Shown: piece after piece, positions 1-10,183 of the stretch | Position numbering within the stretch: position 1 is the first letter of the stretch | Layout of the letters: each line of letters starts with the position of its first letter | Assembly: GCA_019925105.1 (NCBI GenBank) | Contig: JAHGAU010000012.1 | Span: 372,001-436,000, forward strand | Source: Niebla homalea | Lineage: Eukaryota > Ascomycota > Lecanoromycetes > Lecanorales > Ramalinaceae | Direction: 5' to 3' | Length of the DNA stretch: 64,000 nt | Made by a program: the position numbers and the translations under genes | The notes under the pieces: generated by a model | What the model saw: the letters and a program-made list of their open reading frames with translations, nothing else | Databases searched by the model: none | What the model was told of the DNA's origin: nothing

Positions 1-968
1 CCCGTGACCACATACACAGTCCTCTCCTCCTCATCACTTCCTCTCCCCATCGCAGCCGACGTTGGAGCCTTGAAGCTCGTCCCATTCACATCCCTGATAA
101 CCCACCGCTCACCATCCGTCGTCATCACAGTAACAGCATCACCATGTGTAGCAACCCACACAGTCCCCTCCCCATCCACCGTGAAATCATCAAACGTTCG
201 CACTCCCGGCGGTACATCTACAAGCCTCTCCGCCTTCCCAATCGCGTTCCCCTGACCGTCCGTGGGTATCCTCCCGAAGACCCCGGTCCCAGAATTCGCG
301 AAGTACAAATATCCCGCATGACTCCTCACGCCATTGATCCCAAACGGGATGATCTCTCCCGGATCGAGCAACGGATCATCAATCGCGACGCCATACTCCC
401 CAATCGCGACATCCGCCCACCAGATGGTCCCACTGTACGATTCCGCCATGAGGACGCGACCACCGTCAAGCGCAGCAGCAGTGGTCATGCCATTCCACAA
501 TCTCTTCCCTGCTCCCCGCCCCACCACCTCCGTGACTCGCCGCACGACCGGCTTCCCACCACCACTACCACCGTCATCGTGCGCACCCCGGAGATCCAGC
601 GTGAACAGCACGTGATCCCGCGCCGAGAACGTGGACGGGTCGTACATTGCGCAGATGACGGCAAAGACGTCCGGTTCCGTCTCGGCGATGCCGGTGCAGC
701 CGTTGCAGCCTTCGGGAAATCCGGCGAGGACTTGGGGGATGGGGTTGGGGTCCGAAGAAGTAAGGGGGTCGAAGGTGTAGATCCATGGATGGCTGAGTGT
801 GGTCAGCAGGAGCTGCCCGGTGGGGCGGACGGCGATGTTTTCGAGGAAGGTGTCGGAGTGGAATTGGTAGAGTTGGCGGATCGAGCAGGTGGTGGAGGCG
901 GAGGAGGAGGCGATGGCGAGGGTGAGGTGGGAGAACCAGGCGAGGTAGGTTGGGAAGGGGTGTGCCAT
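1..968 (-). CDS. SMP-30/gluconolactonase-like beta-propeller protein, 3' end outside window
   Basis: Minus-strand frame open from an ATG at 968 to the window edge, about 322 codons, with an in-frame stop just upstream of the ATG. The first residues (MAHPFPTYLAWFSHLTLAIA) look like a signal peptide, so the product is probably secreted. The body has spaced propeller-type strands: an ENIAVRP.G.LL.T segment near residue 45, then NGM, GTIWWADV, GINGVRSH.G.LYFANS and a DDFTVD..GTVWVATH stretch, the pattern of six-bladed SMP-30/NHL-like proteins in fungi. Such proteins may bind metal and hydrolyse lactones, but the substrate cannot be inferred. No intron is visible. The family call rests on pattern recognition; the fold is more certain than the activity. 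Confidence 0.7.
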   Translation of the reverse strand, partial: MAHPFPTYLAWFSHLTLAIASSSASTTCSIRQLYQFHSDTFLENIAVRPTGQLLLTTLSHPWIYTFDPLTSSDPNPIPQVLAGFPEGCNGCTGIAETEPDVFAVICAMYDPSTFSARDHVLFTLDLRGAHDDGGSGGGKPVVRRVTEVVGRGAGKRLWNGMTTAAALDGGRVLMAESYSGTIWWADVAIGEYGVAIDDPLLDPGEIIPFGINGVRSHAGYLYFANSGTGVFGRIPTDGQGNAIGKAERLVDVPPGVRTFDDFTVDGEGTVWVATHGDAVTVMTTDGERWVIRDVNGTSFKAPTSAAMGRGSDEEERTVYVVT

Positions 969-1254
969 GATGTAGATATGATACTAGTAAGAAGGTTTTT
1001 GAGAGGTAAAGCGGATCTGGATTGAAGATGCCTAGAGGTGGGTCAGAAATTACTTCTGCGGAGCTAGATGAGACGTGCATTGCATAAGGGTGGCAAATAT
1101 GCAGGGGCAAGATCGATGAAATTCATGAAGTGGAACTTGATTATCGTGAATATGATTATAATGTGACAAGGTCCTAGCCTTTTCGCCGTAGCGATAAATA
1201 TTCTTTATAACGTAAAGCTTACCATAAATCATTGAGGATAATATAGGGAGTAGA

Positions 1255-1625
1255 TTTTGGTAAAGGGCTTAGTAAAGGGCTTGGTAAATGGCCTGGTGAA
1301 GGGCCTGCCAAGGGTGCAAGTGTGGGTGCAAGTGAAGGTGCAAGTGAGGGTGCAAGTGAAGGTGCAAGTGAGGGTGCAAGTGAAGGTGCAAGTGAGGGTG
1401 CAAGTTAGGGTGCAGGTAAAGGGCCCTGCTTAGCTCTCAGGTTCTCCATCCATATCACAGTGTTTTTGGGCCTGTTGTGGTGGGGGCATGCGGGCATCGG
1501 GCGTCATCTCTTGCTGAAGGGTTTGCTGAAGGGTTTGCTGAGTGGCCTGGTGAGGGGCTTATTAAAGGGTTTGCTGAGGGTGAGGGTGAGGGTGCAATAG
1601 GTGGTACAGGTGAGGGTGTCAACAA
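1255..1625. repeat. G-rich minisatellite patch with a dispersed ~90-bp core
   Basis: Two short arrays flank a unique core. At about 1313-1412 there are roughly eight copies of a 12-bp unit GGTGCAAGTGAG (with GGTGCAAGTGAA variants). At 1508-1565 there are degenerate copies of TTGCTGAAGGG. The core between them (about 1427-1505) holds GTTTTTGGGCCT and the 23-base block at 1482-1504, and it recurs in inverted orientation at about 17140-17235. The same 12-bp unit forms the large array at 14064-14325. There is no gene here. Confidence 0.8.
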
Positions 1626-1947
1626 ACCCTTTTGATGAGGGCATTACCAACCACCACTCGATTTTGTCTGAAATTTGGGTGTTTGCTTGCGATGGGTATG
1701 TTTTCAACCCTTTGAAAAAGACATTCCAGATTTCACCCGAACTCCGTAATGCATTGAAAGTGTAGTTGGAGGCCGGTTTTGATAAAAGAAAAGACATACG
1801 AAAAACATTGAAACTCATAATGCTCTCGACATTCCATCATTTGATCGTATATCCGAACAGCTCAGACATCATTTGCGAACCAAAACTCGCTAGTAATTCC
1901 GATCTTATTATCCTTTGCCGGGTTCATTCCAGTACTCCTTGTCAATC

Positions 1948-2373
1948 CTACCTCTCAAAAGCCTTTTTGACTGCCTTGACACCTTCACGAAAGGAGTCGT
2001 TTCCATCTTGTTCCGGAGGCGGCTGATAAGGTGGATCATCTGGATAATGCGAGTGGTCCGGTCCGCCACAGATGGAAACAGAAAGTCCTTCCAAGAGGTC
2101 ACCATCTATCCAAACAGAATTTTCGTGGGGGTAGTCTTCGCGGCACAGGGAATACCGTTCTTTGTCAGGTGAGCCGGGTCCTTGTCGGTCGATGATGCGA
2201 TAGACAGGCACGCCGCGCCTGATCGTTTCCATCTGTTGCCGGTGGAGTTTTATGTGAACGCGGTCGTGGAGGGCGAAGGTAAAGGCCGGTACGATCTGTG
2301 GATTCGAATCTGTTCGGTTGTTGTTCTTGTGGTATGCGCCAATGTCTGAGAAGTTCTGGAAATTGTGGAACAT
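1948..2373 (-). CDS. Small hypothetical protein, member 1 of a local three-gene paralogous family
   Basis: Intronless frame giving 141 residues from the ATG at 2373; a second ATG at 2418 would add 15 residues. I do not recognise a named domain. The central part reads DRVHI...R..VPVYRI.DRQ...ERYSL...DYP and ends in GDLLEGL. That spacing also occurs in the genes at 2741-3315 and 3998-4577, so the three are probably duplicates. The pattern (short strand, Val-Tyr strand, Tyr-x-Leu strand, acidic D/E-L end) suggests a small beta-barrel, which is inference. The C-terminus is Pro/Asp/His-rich (HSHYPDDPPYQPPPEQ) and ends in a basic helix. There is no signal peptide or membrane segment. Confidence 0.6.
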   Translation of the reverse strand: MFHNFQNFSDIGAYHKNNNRTDSNPQIVPAFTFALHDRVHIKLHRQQMETIRRGVPVYRIIDRQGPGSPDKERYSLCREDYPHENSVWIDGDLLEGLSVSICGGPDHSHYPDDPPYQPPPEQDGNDSFREGVKAVKKAFER

Positions 2374-2740
2374 GGCTGATTTCTGGTTGAATTGTCTGTG
2401 GAGGCTGACAATCAACAATGCCTAATGGTTGCACTCTCAAGTAGAGGGGATGATTGAATCTGAATAATGGGAGGCGCATTTATAGTCGAGGTAATCCGCT
2501 CGATACTTGTTCCATAGTGTCGTGGAATTGTCACCGCATAGCAACTAACAAAGAGGCAAGCTCACCAGGCGAGAAGCTGCAATGAAATCATGGGTAGACA
2601 CCGATCTGATAACCCAAGCGAAGAAGGAAAATGCAAATACTTGAAACGGCAGCTTGAAGTAGGGAAGATAAAGAAGTAGGATCATTTTGATTTGCTGCAA
2701 CTGTAGGGAGGTGACTGGCCATCAGATGAGAATGCGTCCT

Positions 2741-3315
2741 TCAGGGTAAGTCTTCACAATCCTGAAAAGGCATATCGAAGTCCTCCCATCCAGTAGCGCC
2801 GGGATTTCTGCTCGTGATCGCAGGTAGAGCTTGCAGGCCCCAGTTCTGAGGTGTACCAGGGCAATGTGTGTGTCTGTCGCACCTTGGTAATGTAAGCGGT
2901 ATGATGCTTTTACGACCTAGCCACGCGGTTTCTCCATGGCCACGCAAGATAGGGATGAGCTCATATCTATCGCGAGGTAGAAGACCGATATGTTCCTGTT
3001 GGTTGATTGTATATACGTGAGCGCAGGTGTGTCGAAACGTAGCATAAACCATTTCTCCACCTTTGTGAACGAGTCGGCCGGGTATAAGATCATCCTAGTC
3101 TGTTAGAGAGGTGGGTTCCACACTCAAAAGAATCTACTCACTTTCCCCAGATCTGAAATGTCTTTGGGTACATCGCTTTTCAAACCCTGTGAGCTTGTGT
3201 CTTCGCCTTTGCTTTGATCCTTGCCATCTCCATCGCCTTTCAACCCCTGTGCTCTTGTGTTTTTGCCTTTGCTTTGATCTTTGCCATCTCCAAATATGCT
3301 TTGGTAGGCAGACAT
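2741..3315 (-). CDS. Small hypothetical protein, family member 2, with internal 18-residue repeat
   Basis: Two exons, 3315..3142 and 3094..2741, joined across a 47-bp intron (GTGAGT...CTAG), giving 175 residues. An upstream in-frame ATG at 3411 is possible. Residues about 9-44 are two tandem copies of an 18-residue unit beginning GDGKDQSKG, followed by an acidic linker. After the splice comes the domain shared with its neighbours: DDLIPGRLVH...HVYTI...RYEL. The reading frame crosses the intron cleanly, and the domain is complete only when spliced, which supports the model. Function unknown; no secretion signal. It lies in the same orientation as the paralogs on either side, as expected of tandem duplication. 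Confidence 0.6.
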
Positions 3316-3997
3316 GACTGGAATAGGAGGAAGTGTGACGCTGTTTGAGCTCTGATGTAACAGGTGGGAGTCGCAGTCTTTACCGGAGGAGAGGGTGGAG
3401 AGGATGAACAAAACCTGGAGTCAATGGTGATGACAATCTGATTTATACATGTCCGATGGGGCTCAAAGAATGCAATGGAGACTTGTATCTCAAACAGACA
3501 AATAACAAATGCGTAAGTCTTCTGTACCATTCGAGGTGTAAAGTGATAAAATTAGAAACAAGCAGAACGTGGTACCAGAACCATGGAATGGTAAAGCTGG
3601 GAGAGACGGATTAGATATCCTGTAGTATCAAGCTTGTCAAACTTAGTCTACAATACCAGAAAAAAATGTAGTATGTATCTGTATGATATCCATAAACGTA
3701 CAGAATTGATAATTGGTATATAATGTTGTAACAGAATTTTAAGCAGGTACAGCTGGGGGGCGGGATATGTCTCTTTCCGATACAAATCATTTAGAGGCAA
3801 ATGGAAAACAATCCCTCATAAAGTAAACTGTAACAGCCAGTTTTTTACGGTTACATTATCAGATCTATAAGCGAAAAGTTTCAATGAAATATGTCTTCTA
3901 GTCTCTATGTTTCAACTACTCCAAAACTTTCTCAGAAACCTTCCCATCTCTATCTCTATTCTGAATATCCAAAGCCTCTTTGTCCGCCTCATGGCTA

Positions 3998-4577
3998 TCA
4001 TAAAGTGGAGCGCGGGGCGTGATCATCCTGCTCTGCCATGAGAGTATTGTAGGGTGGAGGATGATCACAAGACGAGTATCGAGGCCTGTAGTCATCGTTC
4101 TGTGGCGACATTGGGGCTATCGGATCTTGTTCTGATGCAGGAGGTCCACTTTTCTCATTCGGGCCCTCAACGGCGCTCGCTCCTGATGAGGATGAGACTT
4201 TTTGGGTTTGTTTGCCTTCAGTCTGTGGTGGTGGGTCTGAGCAGTGCCGGTGTGTTGGTCTGTCACGTATCCCAGTGCGAAGACTTTCCAGCTCATCCTG
4301 ATCAACCAATTCGGCCTGTCCGTGGTTGGGGTCTTCTGGTTGAAGTTCATACTGCTCCCTGACAGGTGCGCCGACTTTTTGCCGGTTTCGAACTTGATAT
4401 ACCGGGACGCAGCGTTTGTGGTCCTCTTCTCGAACACGCTCATTAGGCTTGTGGACTCGGTCATTGATGTTGTAACGGTAGGCCTAGACTATTAGAGGAC
4501 GAAGCGTAGTGTTCAGAATTCTAACGTACATTACTGTTCTGCTCTATGTTTGGAAGCGTTTGAGGCTGGGACGACAT
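3998..4577 (-). CDS. Small hypothetical protein, family member 3
   Basis: Two exons, 4577..4530 (16 codons) and 4483..3998, separated by a 46-bp GTACGT...CTAG intron, giving 177 residues. The second exon opens with AYRYNINDRVH, then CVPVYQVRNRQ, EQYELQPEDP and DQDELESL, which align block by block with the other two genes of this cluster. The rest is low-complexity and polar (SSSSGAS, PPPYN) and likely disordered. A TATA-like stretch (CTTATAAATTTAC, minus strand, 4630-4642) lies about 55 bp before the ATG. The plus-strand DUF6594 fragment starts right behind this promoter. No function can be assigned. Confidence 0.6.
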
Positions 4578-4634
4578 GACTATTTGTTTTTGAGAGATAC
4601 GGAGAGTAGGACCAATACTGGCTGGGGTAGGTAA

Positions 4635-5182
4635 ATTTATAAGTCGCTCAATAGCACGGATCTAGTGTCTCTGGCGCCAGCGCAAGAAAGAAGCTCAGTG
4701 GATAATCTGGTCGAGCGTCTGGTCGACTGGGGTGCGACGAGGAATTTCCTCCATGTGAAAAGGCCAGCTTTCATTTCGAACAACCTTGTAGCTCAAATCC
4801 CTCTGCAGTGTATCACCCTATCGCCTGAAAGACGAGCGCGAAGTGACGCAAGATACATCAGTACCCTAGTTCGGAACAATGTTGATCTGACGGTCCGAAC
4901 CGTTCTCGTCCTCGTGGTTGTCGGTTTACTCTCATCACCAATGATGGTATTGTCCCATACTAAGGATAGTAAAACGTTGACGTTCCTAGTGGTCACACTG
5001 TACACCCTGGTGTTCAGCATCCGTCTGTCAGCCACAACTCGTGCTCGGCGGCAAGACCATTTCGCCATCTGCGCTGCAGTGAGTACCTGGTGCCCACTAG
5101 GAACGTGGAACACTGACACTCCTTCTAGTACTCGGCGGTCTTATTGATTTTCCCTAGTGCGTCTGGACCTGCTGGAAACTAG
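4635..5182 (+). pseudogene. DUF6594 protein, C-terminal half only, inverted relative to its N-terminal half
   Basis: Frame open after a stop at 4632-4634, with no ATG. Exon 4635..5078, intron 5079..5128 (GTGAGT...TCTAG), exon 5129..5182. The start reads TDLVSLAP...ER, the DLVSL motif that normally follows the N-terminal helices of fungal DUF6594 proteins. Two hydrophobic segments follow (TVLVLVVVGLLSSPMMVLS and TLTFLVVTLYTLVFSI), then the typical FAICAAYSAVLLIFPS end. The N-terminal half is on the opposite strand at 5571-6279. With neither an initiator nor the first half, this is best read as a displaced gene fragment. Family recognition is from memory of DUF6594 architecture. Confidence 0.7.
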
Positions 5183-5570
5183 GTGAAGGCCTATATGCAA
5201 GATCTGGTCATTGTAACGCTGCTTTGGTATTGTGAGGTAGCCTCGGATGCCTTGGATCTCCCTGAATACTCCCTTTCACCGCCATAGGATGACGAGTACG
5301 GGGCGGTCGACTCACAATGTTCATGAATGTTTGTATGATTTGAACAAGAGGCATTTGTGGTCAAATCAAGGGATTGCATGTTTTTCTTTGATTGCTCAGA
5401 CTTACAGAATCTTTCTGAATGTGTTCGAAAAGTTCAGATGTCGTGACAAAAGTTCTAGAGAAGATACAAAGAGTATCCTTGTTTGCCTATTCTGATGGAT
5501 CGCCTCACTCGCTGTTTGTAAGAGGTGCCTTTCGCCATGATAGTTTGGCTCTCTATTATCCATTGGCCGG

Positions 5571-6279
5571 TCACAAATTTCCAATGCTCTCCTCAAGGAA
5601 GAAAGACATGTCTTTGGTTTTCAATGGCGTCTTACTGAGTATGTAGCTAGCCCAGGTGCCTATTGTACGTCTCCTCGGTGATGGTAATGCGAGGTAGGTT
5701 CTGGATTGAAACAGAAGCCGATCTTGGGTGTGGTAAGCACCCCTTTTTTTTACCGGGATGAGACCCACCGTATTCAAAGAGCTTGTCCTTAATGTTCTGT
5801 AGATGCTCTCTGCGCGAAGGCCGGCGGTCGTGACATTCATCTGCCTCCACAGAAAGGAGACACTGGCTGTTATCCTCAAAATCCACCTCGTCCATAGCTT
5901 CCAAATCTCTTTCCATAGTTGCAAGCTCCTGCTGACAATACAGCATGACTCGACAACGTAGGAACCCGAATTTGCGAAAGATGAGATGATCATCATTGTT
6001 GTTTATGTATTCCGCAACTTGTGGATAGCCCGGAGGCCGATTATGTACTATGTCTCAGTCAAATATGTACGTTCGATCCTAAGTATGCTTACCCTTCTGA
6101 AGTAATTGTCTGTTTGACGAAGTCTCTCGAAATTCTGGAAGCCGGGCTGGGCTGAGTCGAGTTCCATTGGCATTCTCTTCGCATGACGCTACAGTCACGG
6201 ACTGATCTTGCATCTCAATTCCAGAAATATCAATATTGATGACAGCATCATTGTTGGGATGATCATGCGTCATGGTCAT
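5571..6279 (-). CDS. DUF6594 protein, N-terminal half, prematurely ended
   Basis: Three exons: 6279..6093, 6047..5769 and 5722..5571, with introns GTAAGC...CATAG and GTGGGT...CCAAG (46 bp each), giving 205 residues. After a polar leader it reads PPGYPQVAEYI...HLIFRKFGFLRCRVMLYCQQELATME, the classic DUF6594 opening (GYP..A.., F..F..L..R.LLY.Q.EL). It continues IKDKLFEYDRLLFQS...LPSPRRR.IGTW. The EYDRLL motif appears only if the second intron is removed. The frame stops soon after FFLEE, where the family would continue with DLVSL and two membrane helices; those are found on the other strand at 4635-5182. It may still be transcribed but would lack the membrane part. Confidence 0.65.
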
Positions 6280-7234
6280 GCGTTATGCAGTAAGGACGTT
6301 CGCCAGAATCATAGTCCTTGTCCTCAAAAGTGAGAATGCCAAGTTATATAACAACACAAGTTGAAGCGGTAATGGCAGAGCCGGTAGAACGATGCTGAGG
6401 ATGAATGTCTAAATTATAAAGCAAGCCTCGCAAGATTTTGCGGACAAAGCAGATAATACAGGAGCTGGCTTGAATCAGCCCCACGCAGCAGCTTAAAAAT
6501 GCCGCACGACAAATACTGTAGACGAACTCTGTAGCCCCACTGCGGATTCTGCCCGATGGCGAGCAAAGAGAACCTATTCGACACAAGATCATGGGACACG
6601 GAAACGAGCATGCAAGAAGCCGATGCGAATACCTCCTTGGGCCTGATTGGTAGGTATCAAGCCAGCTTCAATTTGAGACCTACATTGATCACATAGTGCC
6701 ATTGTGAGACCCTCTAACCGTCTAGCAAGCTACTTGCCTCCAGACACTGACAATGACTCCTCAAAGTATGGCTGATGAGGCCACGGAATCTGCATTTAAC
6801 AACTTACGCCTGTGGAGGAGCATGAGGTGATTGGTATGTCATTTTTATAGCAGAAAAGCTGCTGGAGCGAGGTCGTTAGCATTCGTATCACGAGGAGTTA
6901 TGCTTCAAACCTGTTGAAATGACTTCAGACTTAACCAAGGATTTGAGACAATCATCAGAGACAACGTTGAGAAAACGACTAGAGTTGCACCTCCACAGCG
7001 AGGCACAGCCACCACAGCCACAGCCGAAGATCTTCCGACCAAACCCAGCAGGCAGGACGTCACAGCCATGACACCTTCAAGTTCTGCTGCCTTTCGTGAT
7101 ACACAACTGCAATCACTCAACCTGTACCATAAAGCTCACTCCTCACGCGAACCCTGAGCCTTCTCTAGATCCCATTGATACCCACCGACCCGAAGACCGT
7201 CGATAACACCAGCCCCGCCTCTCCACCGGGCAAC
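6280..7234. other. Intergenic, no supported gene
   Basis: Only short overlapping frames without motifs were seen. The right end is the upstream region of did2. Confidence 0.5.
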
Positions 7235-8219
7235 ATGTCCGGCCTCGAGAAGTCGCTCTTCAACCTGAAATTCACCGCCAAGCAACTCAACAGGCAAGCC
7301 CAGAAGGCCGGGAAGGATGAGACGGTCGAGAAGGGCAAGCTGAAGAAGGTTCGCATCATGTCCTCACTTCCCAACCACCAACACGCGCGCCAAGTGCCGG
7401 GGGGTGGGAGAAATGATAGGTCGTCTGAATGAAAGGACGCGCCTGCTCCACCAGCTCAAAGCTTAGACTTGGAAATCCCCCGTGAATCACTGCAATGAGC
7501 GCAAGCAATTCTGGAAGCTGACAGCTTGTACCCATATACTAGGCAATCGCGCAAGGCCACGCCGATATAGCCAAGATCTACGCGCAAAACGCGATACGGA
7601 AACAGAATGAGAAGCTGAACCTGCTGAGACTGGGGTCGAGGATAGATGCCGTTGCGAGCAGGTACAGGGCCCTTTCCCCTCTTTACGGCGGTCCTCCCTC
7701 CCATCAAAGCATGAAAGTCTGATGTGCGCAATCGCAGGGTCCAGACAGCGGTGACGATGCGACAAGTCACAGGCAGCATGGCCGGCGTGGTGCGGGGAAT
7801 GGACACGGCCATGAAGGCTATGGATCTTGAAAAGGTTAGCTATGGTCCCTTCCTCCCTCTTGCCTGATCTCCCATCTCAAACACTCTATTCCGGACCCCC
7901 GCTTGTCTATCCTGCAGCTGCCCACCCCGCGCTAACTCCACACCAGATCTCCGCAGTCATGGATAAATTCGAGACCCAGTTCGAGGACCTCGATGTTGCT
8001 ACGGGCTATTACGAGAACGCTACTTCCTCCGCCACTGCTGTAGGGACGCCGCAAGATGATGTTGATAAATTGATGCAGATGACCGCGGACGAGGCTGGCG
8101 TGGAGCTGAATCAGGAGATGAAGGCGCCAGAGACAGGGTTGCCCGCGGCGCAGAAGTCAGGGGCGGAGGAGGAGAGGGAGGAGGGTTTGGGGGAGAGATT
8201 GAGGGCTTTGAGGAATTGA
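7235..8219 (+). CDS. did2: ESCRT-III-associated protein Did2/Vps46 (CHMP1)
   Basis: Four exons, 7235..7348, 7543..7661, 7738..7834 and 7947..8219, giving 200 residues, the usual CHMP1 size. The start [18 protein letters not shown] is highly conserved. The middle has [14 protein letters not shown] and [18 protein letters not shown], then [16 protein letters not shown]. The end [10 protein letters not shown] fits the MIM1 helix that binds the MIT domain of Vps4. Known role: a late ESCRT-III subunit on endosomes that recruits Vps4 for multivesicular-body sorting. The first donor is GTTCGC, a less usual form, but the reading frame is exact. It is convergent with zuo1, whose stop lies 230 bp away. 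Confidence 0.95.
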
Positions 8220-8449
8220 TGGGGTCAAGGCGCAAAGAGGGGCATGGAAAGAGCAGGATTGGGTGTCCTCGGGGATAATAGAGGCGATAGCATGAGCGTG
8301 GCGTTTCGGATAGGATGCAGTTATGTTGGGATGAAATGATCTCCACAATTGAACAATGAGAAAACAGTGGTTCAACTGTTTCACTGGCTCTTCAGACCAG
8401 TAGAGGTTTCTGTCGGGCTCGTGGCTGGGGTCTCTGCCTCTGCAATTGC

Positions 8450-9931
8450 TTATTTCACGACCCTGAGGTCTTCCGGCTTCAATTTGCCCGCCTCGGTCAG
8501 CTTCTTGATTTCCTCATTCCACACCACATCGACAGCATCGGCCGTCTTCAACCCACCAAGTCTGCTCGCAAGCAAAGCCATCTCTTCAGGCTCCATCTTC
8601 CCCATCACCACTTCCACATCATTGAGCACATCATCTACTCGCTTGGCCGACGCCGTTTCACCTGGCGGGAGCAAGTAATTCGCATCCTTGACACTCGACT
8701 TCAACACCCGCTTATTCTTCTTGACCGCATTCTTGGCCGCCTCTTTCGCCTTCTTCCCTTCGGCCTTCTCTGCCTTCGCCGCCTCCTCGGCTTCCTTCTT
8801 CAGCCGCTCCTGATCTTCTGCCTGCTTTTTCTTATCCTCCGCAGCCTTCTTCTCGGCAGCTTCCCGATCCAATCGCTTCTTGTTCTTATTCGCCAGCTCC
8901 GCCTTTCTGAACTCTTTGATCCGGACATCGCCAGCTTGGACATCATTCAACAAGCCGCGCAGGCGCGCCGTATCCTCCGTCTTCTTCTTCTTGCGAGCGT
9001 TGTTGTTCTTGCGCTCAATATGTCGTTTCTGATCGCGGTTCTCATTGTCATCCGGCACATCCTCATCCTGATACTCAAAGCTCCGCCAACTATCAAAGTT
9101 ATACCAGAAGTCGTAAAACTCGTTCACGTCCTCCTTTGTGCTCTTCTCATCCCCCAGCCTTGGCACGGGCTGGGTTTTGCTAAACCGAGATTCACTATCA
9201 AACACCTTGTTCCAGAGCTTATAGAAATTGCCCTGCTGCGCTTGTTTCTTGGTGGGTGGCTCGACATCAGCGGCTTCGTCGACGGAATCGAATTGGCGGC
9301 GCTTGACAGGGTCGAGAAGGACTTCGGTGGCCTTTTGGATGCATTTGAAGAAGGAGTCGTCTTCGGAGGAGCCGGCTGCGGCTTTCTTGTCGGGGTGGTG
9401 GCGGAGGACCTTCTTGCGGTGGGCACGCTTGATTTGGGATTCGGTGGCACCCCAGCGGTATTTGGAGAGGCCGAGGACGGCGTAGTGATCTTGTCCCTGT
9501 TTGTCCGTCAGACATTGATCCTCAGTGTGCAATTGTCATGCGGCATGAATGTTGTGGCATGCGAAGGAGCTCAATTAGGGAATACATACTTTCCAATCTT
9601 TGGCATCCCGTGATAGCATCATCGGATCTTCCGCTTCGCTGATCTCGCCATCGCTCTGGTCGGCCTTCTGAAGCTTCTGCTGAGCTTGAATCTTTTCATC
9701 TTCAGAGAAAGTTCGTCGATGTCGCAGCTGAGTATAGAAGATCAGCATCTGGCTTTTGGAATCGGGGAATAGCTTTCATACTCTTCTCGCATGTGCTAGA
9801 AAGTGTGGTCCGACGGCTTCAATGTTTCGTTGTACAGGGGTGGACAGTGGAGCGGTGGCTTTGAAATTCCCGTCTGCTTGCCATTCCGAGGGTAATACCG
9901 GCAGCGGTAGTGATACTTGAGCTGCAGCCAT
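8450..9931 (-). CDS. zuo1: Zuotin, J-protein of the ribosome-associated complex
   Basis: Three exons, 9931..9782, 9727..9590 and 9496..8450, with introns of 54 and 93 bp, giving 444 residues, normal for fungal zuotin. The N-terminus carries FKATAPLSTPVQRNIEAVGPHFLAHARR. The J domain starts at DHYAVLGLSKYRW with the HPD triad at about residues 130-132. A charged ribosome-binding helical region rich in Lys/Glu/Ala (about 270-340) follows, and the C-terminal bundle ends ...KLKPEDLRVVK. Known role: with Ssz1 it stimulates Ssb Hsp70 on nascent chains at the ribosomal exit. It shares a 252-bp divergent promoter with mzm1. Confidence 0.95.
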
Positions 9932-10183
9932 ACTGGACGAAGGAGGATGGGAAGAATACGGTCAAGAAAGCACCTCGACAGCACTGAAAAATCCCGAGGA
10001 CATATCGAGATATCTTTTTTGCTTTTTCAATGTCGCAGATAAGGCTTAGCGCCAGGGTCTCGAAACTTCACTGGAGCTAAGCTCTAAGCTCGCGTTCTTC
10101 CCATTCCATCTGGTTGATACCGAATCAGATAGCTCGATTAGACAGCGACATTCAAAGCCGCAGCTGGATCTAATATATCCGTC
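9932..10183. promoter_or_regulatory. Divergent promoter of zuo1 and mzm1
   Basis: 252 bp separates the two start codons, which point away from each other. No element was identified with confidence. The spacing alone suggests shared control of cytosolic and mitochondrial biogenesis factors. Confidence 0.5.

Noticed and set aside
144..1025. 293-codon plus-strand frame at the window start
   Set aside because: It is antisense to the propeller gene, is Arg/Pro-rich and shows no domain; the opposite strand carries coherent family motifs.
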